Assembly (NCBI GenBank): GCA_007026445.1
Contig: VDMD01000005.1
Span: forward strand, 310,001 to 374,000
Reading direction: 5' to 3'
Origin: Schizophyllum amplum
Lineage: Eukaryota > Basidiomycota > Agaricomycetes > Agaricales > Schizophyllaceae
Length of the DNA stretch: 64,000 nucleotides
Every line of letters starts with the position of its first letter. The stretch's first letter is position 1. Below the pieces are notes generated by a model, which made no database searches, was not told the DNA's origin, and saw nothing but the letters and a program-made list of their open reading frames with translations. The position numbers were made by a program, and so were the translations under genes. This document shows, one piece after another, positions 1-10,619 of the stretch.

Positions 1-2899
1 ACAGGAGCATATTCCTTCTTAGTCGCAAGCTTCGTCCACCTGGTCTGGAGCGTGTACAGAACAGGAAGAACACGGGAGACTGTCGGAACAGACTCGTTCG
101 AAAACGTAGCTTGTGCTGCTCGAGGTTCCTAGACGAAGTCATGATTAGCAACTCAAAACAGAGATCAGACAGAGCTGACTCACATTGAGTACATCACACA
201 TGAGCTGGAGTATCACCCACTCCTCCCTCGTAACCTTGTAGTCCGCATACAGCTTGTTCTTCAAAGCGGGCAGCTTATCATCAGCTAACGATGTGAATGT
301 ATTGACGACCTGTGAAGTTTAAGAATGGAAGAGCATACAAAGACAGTCGACATACCTCTTTAAGGGTGAGGAGCCTATCAATAAGGTCATGCATAGAACC
401 CCATCGGGTGCGAACCCATTTAATGACTTGCAGAGGCGTTATATCCTCCTCCTGGCACAGCGAACGGAAGTACGCTTTCGATTGTGGTCCAGCACGAACC
501 TGAGATACAGTGAGTACAAGATGAACTGGAACTGAAGCTACACACCTGCGTGACAAAAGCGAGAACCTTGCCAAGGAGGTCACCCGGCTCGAACATGGTT
601 GCATCATCAACCTGGTCGATACCGACGTCGGCGAGAGCATCCGCAAGCCCATCTGGATCATCGGCAAGCTCAGACTCGCTCTTATCCTCGTCCGACATAT
701 CCCCACCATCACCACCACCCGAAGATGCTGTTGCCGTACCCGCCTTTTTACGGCTTCGACGAGATGTGGGCGCTATCGTTTGCACAAATGCCTGGGAGCC
801 TAAATGCATACTATGCTCCATGCATCTACAGCGGCGTGAGCGAATGCACTTGCCAAAAGTTCACACATACCGAAACCTGCGCTCCTTGGCTTTCCCAACG
901 ACGTCCATCAACGCCGTCAAGCGAGGGCTCTAGAACGCGGCAGCACTTGTCATTGACAGAGGCGTTGTCCCCGGTCACCCAGCCTGCCTAACAAAACCAT
1001 GAGCAAAACTCAACAGAAGAGCAACAAGACTTACCTTGCCACGAATATCATACTCGTCAATGGCACCAAGCAACATGCCTGCGTAGTTCGCACCGGTATG
1101 TCTGCCCTCCATCACCGAGAACGAGATCAGGTCGGACTTCATCTCCCACTCCGTTGGACGGTCGTCGGGCACCTCAATATAATGGGCTGTGATGCCTACA
1201 TATGGGGACATACTACGAGACGACCATCCATCGAAGGTGAACGAGATCTGGCCTGGTACCTCCTGAGGAATAGTGAGCATCTCAAGGCAGAGACAGAAAG
1301 GCCACGAACCGCAGATGCAAACTTCGCCTTCTTCAAGGCCTTCACCTCGTCGCACTTCGTCAGTACGAGCTCCGTAAATGTGGTTCGATGCGGAATATCG
1401 GACTGGCGCATCTGCGGGCGGTTGTAGATGAGAAGCTCGCGCAGGTAAACATCGTCGACAATGGAGAGTGCCTACGTAAAGGGTCAGTTGGAGCGAGTGG
1501 GCAAGCAATGTACATACCAAGTCATTCGTGAGGACAAACGGCATGAGGTGCTCGACCATCCCGTACGCTGTCCAGGTCTGCTTGACCTGCACATGATTGT
1601 CGAGCATGCTCTGAGCCGGACCGCCGACCTTCAACTCGCCGTCGTTGAGCGAGTAGTCCTCGGGAATGGCTCGGGAGTTCGGCGTGATGTCGGCCTCCTT
1701 GCATTTGCGTAGATAGTGCTCGCCGTGAGTCTTGAAGTTCCTATAGAAGCGCAAATGGTAAGACATAATGAAATGAAAGATACGACCAATACGTACCTAG
1801 CGATGTGCATACGCAGGGTCGAGCCATTGCCGGTGAAGAAGCAATCCTTCCTCTTGATCTTCAACTCACTGAGAAAGTTCAGCATGAGGGGGAGGAGGCA
1901 ACATGGTGGTGGACGGGAGGGACAACGGCGAGAGCCAGGGGAGAGAGGAGATGGAGGTACGAGAACGTACTGGTAGCAGACGTTGCATAGGTGTCCAGGC
2001 TTCTCCTTGCCGTCGATCTCCTGTGTTTCGGTCGTGTACATGAGCCGGATGTCTTCTGTGCGCTGATCCTGGCCACGCCGTGAATGCCGCTGACGTTCTC
2101 TCTAGGGGCGGTGTCAGTTCGCGCGAACATCTGCTCTAGTCAGAGCACGCACCTTCGCCTCCGCCCTCTGCTCGCGATCCCCATCCATCTCGTCATCGGA
2201 CGCCTCCGACTCCCCGCTGTCCGACGACGTGTCGGTCGTCTTCTTTACGACTTTGCGCGCCTTCTGCGGAGGGGGCTTTGCCGCCGCATCTGGCGCTGTG
2301 GCCTTGGGCTTCACCGTCGCTGTGGCCTTGGGCTGTGCGGCGTGCGTCGCCGGACCATTGTTGGGGGCGGGCTTCTTGGCTGTACCCGATTTGGGTTGCG
2401 CGTTGACGCTGACTTTGCGTGTGCCGACAGCTGACGTGTTCTGCTGTTGCTGCGTTGCGTTGCGCCCGGCCAGAAAGATTGGCGCTACAGAGGCTCCGGG
2501 GTCGACGTTGAGCGCCCGAGTGGTGAGTTTGCGGGTGCGAGGATGTAGCCGTGGTGCTTCGTCAACATCGTGGTGGGCTTCGGCCGTCAATGATTCAGCG
2601 GGTGGGAAGCCATCAGAGGACGGCGAAGCCGGCGGAAGCGCGTGATGTTCGTCGGAGGGCGAGTCGGGCCAGGGGCCCATGTCCTCCGCGTCTTTGAGCT
2701 TGCCATCTGCGCCTATGGCCCAGCCGGGCGACGTGTCTCGGGCAGGCATCTCGCAAGGTGACAGGAAATGGCAGCCGCGATCGACGGAAAATGACAATAC
2801 GCCCGCAGTCGGCAAGTGCCGAGACGTTGCCGGCCACACCATGCGAGGGTCTTCGTCTAATCTCGAGGCTCGTAGTGCACGAGAATCATGTATATTCAT
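1..2899 (-). CDS. hAT-family transposase, multi-exon, 3' end cut by window edge
   Basis: Reading the minus strand from about 2899 down to 1 gives spliceable blocks that together match hAT transposases of mushroom fungi. A basic, disordered N-terminus (about 2899-2115) leads into a BED-type zinc finger around 2040-1800, with Cys pairs in the segment GHLCNVC and a downstream GSTLRMHIAR. A DDE-fold block at 1250-1050 contains SFTFDGWSSRSMSPYVGITA, the conserved first-Asp strand of the superfamily. An acidic insertion lies at 750-560, and a helical block with WVRTRWGSMHDLIDRLL at 440-340 resembles the xTRW motif before the dimerisation domain. The frame continues to base 1, so the hATC domain lies outside. 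The start codon is uncertain. Family membership is well supported; exon borders were not all resolved, and whether the copy is intact cannot be judged. Confidence 0.7.
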
Positions 2900-3712
2900 G
2901 AATAGACATACATGCTATGTAGGAGGGATACAGGAGGGTGTGAGATGATGCGTGAAAACGCGTAGATGCGCTGCAGGAGCGATATACATTGAGGACGCGG
3001 GTACACCGACACGAAGGTGAATGCACAAGTACGGGGGGTGAGGGGAAGTGGAGGATAACGGGTCGGGAGCACGGGAAGGACCTTACTGTGCTAGAGGCAT
3101 CACGCGGCAGGCGCGCAGTGCAGAAGGAGCCGGGGAAAGGCTGGTGGACGCGCGCTGGGACAGCGAGCAATGCGTCTGCGCCACGCCGCATCCACGCCCT
3201 GCTCGAGGCATGCGAGGGTGAGCTAGGCCGGGCGGCCAGAGCGCCGCTCGCAGCAGTATGGCGCTGGCGCCTGCCTGCACCAGGTGTCGATCACGCCGCC
3301 GGTGGGCCGCCCTTGCAGCAGGGGTAGGGGCGGTGCGTACGCTTCGCGCGTACGTGCCCACACCATCACCATACCAAGGAGAGCTGCTAGCACGCACACA
3401 CCAGAACCGCGCCGCGAAGTCCCGGGGCGGTGAGTCCTCAAGCGGCTGAGTTCGTAGTGTGCAACGTGCTAGTACTCGGCATGGGTGGGAGGGGGTGTGG
3501 ACTGGCTCGAGGCGAGACGAACCAGATGCGCGGGACGCGCATCCGGCGACGCGCTCGTCGTTGAGCATTGGCTCCGGCGCGGCGCCCATTGTTGCAGCGC
3601 AATGATGTTCGGCGCGAGCGCGCGACGCCTCCGCATACTTCATCATTGAAGGCTAAGCTAGAAAGTTTTGTTAGCATGAAATATCGCGTAGGGCACGGGG
3701 ACGCACCTGCCG

Positions 3713-3746
3713 CGCGTCCGTGCGCGTCCGTGCGCGTCCGTGCGCG
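3713..3746. repeat. 10-bp tandem repeat (CGCGTCCGTG)n
   Basis: Three to four head-to-tail copies of a CGCGTCCGTG unit are followed by a GC/CG-alternating tract up to about 3772. This is a simple short tandem repeat with no evident function. Confidence 0.75.
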
Positions 3747-4046
3747 CGCTCGCGCGGACGCGAGTTCGCACTTTTGCCCATCAGCACGCGCATGCCGTGT
3801 GCCAGGCGCCTCGTTCCATTCATCTTGAAGGCGCGCTGTCGGCAATTGGAGGAAGAGGGACTGGGGCGTGCCCGGGGCGGTCGTGGTTGAGAGTCAAGCG
3901 GCGTCAATGGCGAATAAGTGGCGGCGTCAATCGCGGACCGCACGGCCGAACTTCGTCGCCGACGTGGCCCGGACCGGGGCGCGATTTTGGACGGTTTTGT
4001 TCCGTCAACCAACGAACTTCAGTAAAAAAAAAATGCAGCTTACAAC

Positions 4047-4218
4047 GAGGTTCGCAAGGTTCGGTTCGGGTTCGAACAGGTTCGGCGGAGCCCCCTCAGC
4101 AGCGAACCCGAACCCGAACCTGCTAGGGCAAGGCCGAACCTGAACCCGAACCTGGACCGAACCTCGGGTTCGGTTCGGCCGGTTCGGGTTCGAACCGAGG
4201 TTCTGAACCGAACTTCGG
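4047..4218. repeat. GGTTCGGGTTCG / CGAACCCGAACC self-complementary repeat block
   Basis: About 170 bp are composed almost entirely of short GGTTCGG(G) units followed by their complements (AACCCGAACC), then forward units again. The stretch can therefore fold on itself in several registers. It differs sharply in composition from its flanks. It could be a remnant of a fold-back terminus or a local minisatellite; no target duplications were identified. Confidence 0.6.
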
Positions 4219-4280
4219 CAGCACTATTGAAGCTGCCAGTTATGCTCATGACTTGCGATATGTTGTCATCCTGTAACCGC

Positions 4281-5512
4281 GTTCAGAGGGGTGTGAGAAA
4301 GCATATCGTAGAGCGTACTTGAAGGATTGTACCCAACCCTCTATCCTCCATCGCGTTCGCGCGATGTGCGTATGCAGCCTTCAAGGCAGCGTCTAGAAGA
4401 AGAACACTTGAGCAATCGTTCATGCGCATAAAGATATACGTACCGGCTGCAACTACGTCGTACGAAGGTGGAAATCCGTAGCTCATGTCGGCCTGTCATA
4501 TGCTCATGCATCTGCTCGCTTTTATAGTACCCCTGCCTGAGAAGATAACCCGTTACCGCTCCTTTCATGCCCCAAAAAAGTAAGAAAACGCTTACGACGT
4601 CACGCTTACGAAGCGATAGGCGCGGACAGAAAATAAGGCGCTCCAGTTTCAAACGGCGAGACTTGAGTTCATCGGGTGAATCCGTCATGTCAAGCATTTC
4701 ATGAGCGTCGGGTCTGCGTTCGTACGTGCCTAGTGTAGTATGCGTCGCCTCGTTACAGTACATGCGTTGACCTCGCGTCTAACCATACAGGCTGAGTATC
4801 TATGCCTTTGTCGCGAACGTCAGCATATCCTCCTTGCCAATGAAACGATCTACTCCATTGAACTTGATCGTAGCGACATCAGGGCGAACGAAGTGTGCAT
4901 ATGTATATGTCCGGATTCTGATAGTCTGCTCCGTAAAGTTCCTGATGGTACGCAGTGAAAGACAGTTCCCCATTGGTTCTCCAGTGCCGATATTGACTTT
5001 AACGCAGAGGCAAGAAGAGTTAGGTTACTAAGTCGCGTGCAGAGTGCGCAAGTCAAGACTCAACAAATATCTTCATCCATTTTGCCCGTTTAACACGATC
5101 TACATAAGATAAGATGTCTTCAACTGCAAGTGGTTCGTACGCGGTGCAAGGCATTTAATCGTGGGAAAAAAATGGTGCTTGAATTTGACTGTCACGCGGT
5201 GCGGCAGCCATCTAAGCTTTTGCCTCCGTGTCGAAGGATGCTTTCTACACAATTTGAACACAACTAAAGCCTCCTTCCGCACAGGTGTGAATTGCCTGTT
5301 GACAAATGTACCGCATGCGCCGGCTGACAAAAAAAACGTCGCCATTATCGGCATTGACCCTTGTCTTGACTCGGGGAACGTCCAAAACTGCCGCAAAGCC
5401 GAACGCAGCCACCAGATATTTGGGGAGTCTGTATAACCTTTAATACGGATCGTCAAGTCCGGAAGTCCCTTGCGCTCCTGGCGATTTTCAGTTATCCGCT
5501 CTTGCCGTCTAT
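4281..5512. other. No recognisable gene; promoter side of the next gene
   Basis: Several open frames exist on both strands (for example minus 4763-4341), but none shows a known motif, consistent splice signals or a codon pattern like neighbouring genes. The sequence is AT-richer than the repeats to its left. The right part is the likely 5' flank of the hypothetical gene starting at 5513. Confidence 0.4.
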
Positions 5513-6259
5513 GAGCGATAAGCCGCGTCGTACGAGTAGGACAATGACTCCGTCTGCGAAGAAAGTGCTATCGTACGTCTTGCCTGTTTCGCTTCTCCCG
5601 CTCAGTGACCATTGGACTTACAAGAAAAGCAGGGATAACTCCGAGCGAGACGCGCAAGACAGCGATGCAGAAGACAGTGTTCCGGTCGTCAAGCCATCCG
5701 GTCGCAAAGAGCCTCATACGAAGAGCGTCGCGCCACGTTCGAAGGCAAGCTCGGGCAAAGACACAAAGTCTCCTGCAAGCAGCGAACGTCGGTCCGTGCC
5801 TCCCAAGATCAGCCACAGCGCAAGATCTGTCACACCCGTGCAAGCTTCTGATGAAGGCGGCTCACCTCCGCCTGTGATCTCTCCTGAGGTGCGTCAACCA
5901 TAGCACGAGACGTACGAACAGACCGCTCATGCGGCGTTATACCCCTACAGAAACCGACTGGCGATATTCGTTCGGCAACCAAAAAGTCGAATGCGAAACG
6001 GATCGTGAAGCGCTCCGACGTTACCAAGTACGACCACACTTTCCGTTGCAGTTCGCATGTCACTACTGACAAATCACACCGTCCCAGGTTCTACGACGAT
6101 GAGGCAGAGGAAGAGGACGATGGCGAGGGAGAAGATAACTCATCGTACGAATTCTTTCCTGTGTAGTCAACTTTTACTCACAGTCCTATAGCGCTGGTGA
6201 AGATGGATTATCTGAGCACGAGATTAGAACAAGGAAGCGCCGCAATGCGAGCTGTATAG
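5513..6259 (+). CDS. Hypothetical host gene, 5' exons (gene split by two fold-back insertions)
   Basis: The proposed start ATG at 5513 begins MSDKPRRTSR. An intron from 5571 (GTACGT) to about 5630 joins to an acidic/Ser-rich, then basic, disordered segment up to about 5888. Further exons cover about 5950-6150 (ending in an EDEAEEEDD-like acidic tract) and 6193-6259, ending at a good donor (GTAAGA, 6260). That intron now contains the fold-back element at 6270-12169, and coding sequence resumes near 12272. No family is recognised. Alternating acidic and Lys/Arg-rich low-complexity sequence suggests a nuclear disordered N-terminus, but this is inference. Whether the gene is still spliced across the insertion is unknown. 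Confidence 0.5.
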
Positions 6260-6399
6260 GTAAGATTAAATAGTTGTCTCTCAGTATTTACTGAGGTGCT
6301 TGTTCTATTGACCATCAGTAGCTACTGACTCAGTAAGTTGGCCCTGCAACTAGTTGTCCTCCCCCTCTATAAGTTGAGGGCACATCTAGTTGTGTCTTC

Positions 6400-6590
6400 C
6401 AGTGGGATTGGCTGTACATCTAGTTAACCTGCTTTCAGTGAATTTGGCGGGACATCTAGTTGACCTTCTCTCAGTGAATTTGGCGGGACATCTAGTTAAC
6501 CTGCTCTCAGTGAATTTGGCAGGACATCTAGTTGTGTTGTCATTGGGATTCCTCAGTGAATCTGGCTGGTCATTTAGTTGTGGAAAATCG
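6400..6590. repeat. Subterminal ~33-bp direct repeats in FB1 left arm
   Basis: Four to five tandem units of about 33 bp each contain CATCTAGTTG followed by TCAGTGAATTTGGC. The matching array lies at about 11860-12050 in the right arm in inverted orientation. Multiple short subterminal motifs of this kind are typical transposase-binding sites in DNA transposons. The assignment as binding sites is inference; the repeats themselves are directly visible. Confidence 0.7.
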
Positions 6591-7494
6591 ATTATATTGG
6601 GGGAGGCTATCTAGATGTCTGCCTACTGTAGCTACTGAGCCTCAACTAAATGTCCTCCTCACAAAACCAAGCTGTACAACTAGATGTCCACGCAAAAAAA
6701 TCAAGCCTACCACTAGTTTGGTGCCCGCCATCACCATCATCCATGCCATGCTGGCTTGAGCTGTCAGCTCACGCTCACACCCGTCCTTGTGATGCATGCG
6801 CACCTCAGGCACCACCGCACGCCAGCGCAACGGCTCCAGCCCTCAGCTTGCTCGCGCTTGTGCTTACCGACCCGCGCATGCTCCTGCGCCAGCTGGTCGC
6901 TGCTGCCACGCCTCCGGCCGTCTTGCCGCTTGCTTGCTCAGCTCTGCCTGCTCGCGCAACTGGGTGCGTGCCCACACACAACCTGCGCCAAAGGCTCCCA
7001 CATCCGCTCGCACACCGGCACCACCCATCCGCCTTCCCCCGCGCTTGCTCGATCACGCCCCGGCCCGCCCGCCCACACGGCAGCTCTCATCACCATAGCA
7101 ACAAGAAGCGCCAACGGCGACGAAGGCACCGGTGTAGAGCACATGGTGGGGGTGGGGCTAGTGAACGGGGTAGGGAGCCAGTTGTGCAGGGCACGCGGCG
7201 GCGGCGGACGCACGGCAGAGCCACCGTCGAGAGCTCCAACGCGAGCGTGGATGGGCGCGGGATGGGTGCGGAGCGGTGGAGGCACTGGCTTGCGTGCAGG
7301 GTGATGGTCATGACAGCGGCGCGTTGGGAAAGGCGGGCGCTCCGGACCCGGTCTTGCGCGCTACGTGCCCGATCGCACCCGAAGACGCGCGTCGTCGAGG
7401 GCGACGCGCATGGCGGCTGTAGAGGGCCCTTAGAGAGGACGGCGCCTGTGTGCCAGCACAACAGGCGCCGACCACTCACCGGGCAGCGGAAGCA

Positions 7495-7519
7495 TGGTGG
7501 TGGTGGTGGTGGTGGTGGG
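7495..7519. repeat. (GTG)n microsatellite, left arm
   Basis: About eight uninterrupted GTG triplets. The mirror copy (CAC)n sits at 10920-10944 in the right arm, confirming arm pairing. Confidence 0.9.
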
Positions 7520-7829
7520 AGAAGACAAGTGAAGGCTGCGGTTGCGGCCGGATCTGGTCGGAGCACCACGCGATTAATTACTTCGGCATTTCCCGGTGGC
7601 ACCATTTTTTTCACTCAGCTCATTTTGGTCAGGCTTGGTCCTGGTCAAGGCAAAAGTATGAACATATGCACATTTTGTGAACAGCAATGAGACAACTTGC
7701 GGGGTTCAACCTGTAAATCCACCTTAAAGAGGAAGGCCATGTGGGTTCCCCGGGCCCGGGGAACCCCTGTCGCTTGTTGTGCTTGCCGCCGCATGCAATA
7801 TCCGTGGTGTACATCCCTCCACAGCGCAA

Positions 7830-10119
7830 AAAGATGAGAAGAATATGTAATTATAGTAGTTAATTTACTTGAATGAAGAACATTGTGCTTGCTTGCTGAG
7901 GCAAGCGCGGACGCGGCGCGCAGTGCACGTGAGCGTGAGCGCGTTGGACGTGTTTGGCGCATGTTGCAACGCGCGAATACCTTGCACAGCGTGCACAGAC
8001 GAGACGGAAGGCGTGGAGGGGGACGAAGGACCCGCGTTGGACAGGCGAGAGCCCGGCGTGGTGTTGTTTGGTCGTGCTTAATCTCGATCGCATGCAGGCG
8101 AGCGCGAGGGCGCGCGTCGTCCGTGGCGATATGAAGAGGTCTCTACAAGTCTCGCTACTGCTGAGGTGGCAGTGGCGAAACCTTCCCATGTCGTCTCGGA
8201 TGACGCGCGTCCTCGCGCGCGCCGATCGCGAGACGGAAAACAAAGATAGATGTGTGAGTACTTTTGAGTGACGCATGGCGTAGCCCACGCACCTGAGGGC
8301 CCTCTACTCCTGCGTTGAGCGGACGCGCTAATGGACGCGTCCAGAAGTCGTCTGGACGCGACATGGTGGCGGGAAACAAGGAGCGACGTGATTGCCGGGT
8401 CACGATCATGTCGCATCAAGATGCATTTGCGGGTGGCGTGGACGCGATACTCGAACATCGAGTTCCTTTTACAGCTCGCAACCACTTGTAATATAGTTAG
8501 GTAGTGTAGCCATCGAATGATCGGGACTTGCGATGGGTCTGAGAGGTTCGGAACATGTCTAAACTGACCACAGTGATCAGTAGAGTGTTTCTAGAGCACT
8601 TACTGCTCATTTGTATCAAATTGAGAGACTTATAGGCCAGATAAAGTACATAAGTATCTAGGGGATACGTTACTTCACATGTCCCGACTTTGACTGAAGC
8701 GATTGCATCAAGGTGCGCCCGAGGGACATCAAAACGACGGGAATACGATGACCTGAACGATGGTATTTCGTTCAAACTCGACCGTGAAACAAGTGACCTT
8801 CAGGTCACTACCTTCCCATGGCTGCCTGCTTACAAAACTTTTAAACTCTGCTCATTATACTATTCTCATACCAACGTCCAAGAGCTTCTGTGCTCAAATG
8901 TCTTACGGTAGGTTTCCGAGGCCGTCGAGCGCGGCGACGGCGACCTTCGGAGGTCGGCCCGAGGCGCCGAGCGTCCTCGATCAACGCTTCTCTGCCAGCA
9001 ACCACGACCGCGGTGCGGTCGCGGTCGCTCGCCTTCCTCCCCCTTGCACACCACCACCTTAATAAATCCACCCCCTCTATATTTCTGACTATTGCGCAAT
9101 CCGGCGCGCTCAACAGCGCGCCGCGGTGGTTTTGGCGGGCGAGGCGCTGCAGGCGCTGCCCGCCGCAGGTGTGTCCCCTCCGCACCCCCGCCTTCTATAT
9201 TAGTGACAAATGTTTACAATCAAAATTTACCTACGCTAATACAGAAGAACGGGGAGCGGGAGGGCGCGGGGGCGGGCGACAGCGGCACGACCGCAACGAT
9301 GTTGCCGTGCTCGCGCGCGTAATCTGCACAGCCGCGCGCGGGAGAATGAGCAAGCGCGGGGACAGCGCAAAGGCGGGGAGCTTGTCGAACAGCGCTTTGG
9401 CGCTGTCCGCGGCTCCTCGTCGTGCAATGAGCGGCACCGGCGGGCTTCACGCCTCGCCCGTGCCCTCACTCCCCGACCCTCGCCTCCATTTCCTCGCCCT
9501 CGCCCCAACATCCTTGCCTCGTGCCTCCCTGCGTGTCTTGCAACAGCCCACCATACAACGCAGGCATCACTCCACCCTCCGCACCCGTGCTGGCGCCTAG
9601 CACCGAGCGCACGCCCACGCGCGTGCTACGTGCGTTGACGCACTCCCGCGCCTCGCACCAGCCCACCCACGCACCTCAAGCATACCCACGACGTGTACGG
9701 CAGACGAATGCGCGGGCGCCACGCCGTCGATCACCACGGCCTACCACCGACGCGCCCCCTGCCCATCGCGGCATTCGGCGCCTCTCGCGCAACCTATCAC
9801 ATCCCCTCCCATACCACGCCCCTTCCCGCGCCTCCGCGTTCAGAGCGACACATTTACGCGCCAGGCCGTACAGACCCCGGCACATGCATCAATCGCGCCG
9901 CGCCCATTCTGGCATCCCCTTCGCACGTAGCGCTCGCCCTGCGGCGGCGCATTTCCTTACTATAACGTATATATCACTTTCTAGAAAATAATATATGATT
10001 TTTGCGATTTTTTCGCCTCAGGAGCGAAGCGCGGCGCCGCCGCCGCGTTCAGCGGTAAGTGCGATGACCCCATTCGTTCATTCTCTTGTTTAGGTACACT
10101 CTACATATGTGCTGTCTTA
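7830..10119. other. FB1 spacer: no gene seen, composite GC-rich repeat
   Basis: No coding sequence is recognised. The portion from about 8920 to 10060 is GC-rich. Parts of it resemble the interior of the second fold-back element: 8926-8995 is similar to 15648-15715, and about 9104-9140 is similar to the complement of about 15060-15095. The spacer therefore contains a diverged copy of another repeat family. The long GC-rich frames are not considered genes. Confidence 0.5.
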
Positions 10120-10589
10120 GGCCCTGTTCGGGTGGATTGGAATCCATTCCACTCTCGGCTTGCGCCCAACGCCGTGACAGAAGTCACCGTCGTCGAGGCC
10201 CGTCGCCCGTGGTTACTGATCGTCGCGCTCGCCGCGGTCGTTGCCGGACTCGATGATGCTCTCGTCGACGCGCTCGAACATGTTCAAAAGACCTCTCGAG
10301 GGCAGAGAAACTGCATATATAGCACATATGCGTCCTTCGTCGCGTGTGCGACTTGGAAAAACGCGTAAAAACGCGTCTGTTCATAAAATCCGACTACTTC
10401 TACTGACGTCGTTCAGTCCGGGACGTGGTGCGGACCGTTCAGGGCCCGTTGCGGTAGACGAGCGTGACAGGACGCCGACAATTCACCGGTCGAGCAACGG
10501 AATGCCTGAAAAGCAGATGGTTGCGTTGCTGCAGTTTTGGCGGGGGGAAACCGAGAATGGGATTGATTCCAATCCACCCGAACAGGGCC
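10120..10589. mobile_element. PIF/Harbinger-type MITE nested in FB1
   Basis: A 470-bp element with 25-bp perfect terminal inverted repeats starting GGCCCTGTTCGGGTGG. Both ends are flanked directly by TTA (10117-10119 and 10590-10592). The TTA target duplication and GGCCxTGTT-type terminus are the signature of Tourist/Harbinger MITEs. There is no transposase. It lies inside the spacer of the larger fold-back, so it probably inserted after, or travelled with, that element. Confidence 0.8.
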
Positions 10590-10619
10590 TTATATATTTA
10601 CTCATATTGTTGCAGTACG

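Larger units (their letters stand above)
2900..4280. other. Gene-free stretch with GC-rich low-complexity DNA
   Basis: No convincing gene is visible. The interval holds a short 10-bp tandem repeat (3713-3746), a run of ten A residues near 4024 and a GGTTCGGGTTCG-type repeat block (4047-4218). Open frames here are long only because the sequence is GC-rich; they lack recognisable motifs and splice structure. It may include the 5' flank or terminal inverted repeat of the hAT element, but no matching terminus could be paired inside the window. Confidence 0.5.
6270..7830. repeat. Left inverted arm of FB1
   Basis: This arm pairs with 12169-10620 in reverse complement. Similarity is very high in the outer ~1.35 kb and patchy inside about 7620. 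A conserved island around 7740-7765, a CCCCGGGCCCGGGG palindrome, reappears at 10681-10700. Open frames inside are shared with the opposite arm only as mirror images and are not treated as genes. Confidence 0.75.

Noticed and set aside
4341..4763. 140-codon minus-strand frame
   Set aside because: No recognisable domain and no consistent exon neighbours; length is within chance for the region.
6400..6590. Regular ~33-bp repeats reminiscent of a CRISPR array
   Set aside because: The units are contiguous without unique spacers, occur mirrored in the other arm of a transposon, and the DNA is eukaryotic.
6650..7690. 346-codon frame in the FB1 left arm
   Set aside because: It is GC-rich low complexity, appears in inverted form in the other arm, lacks motifs and is not bounded by gene signals.
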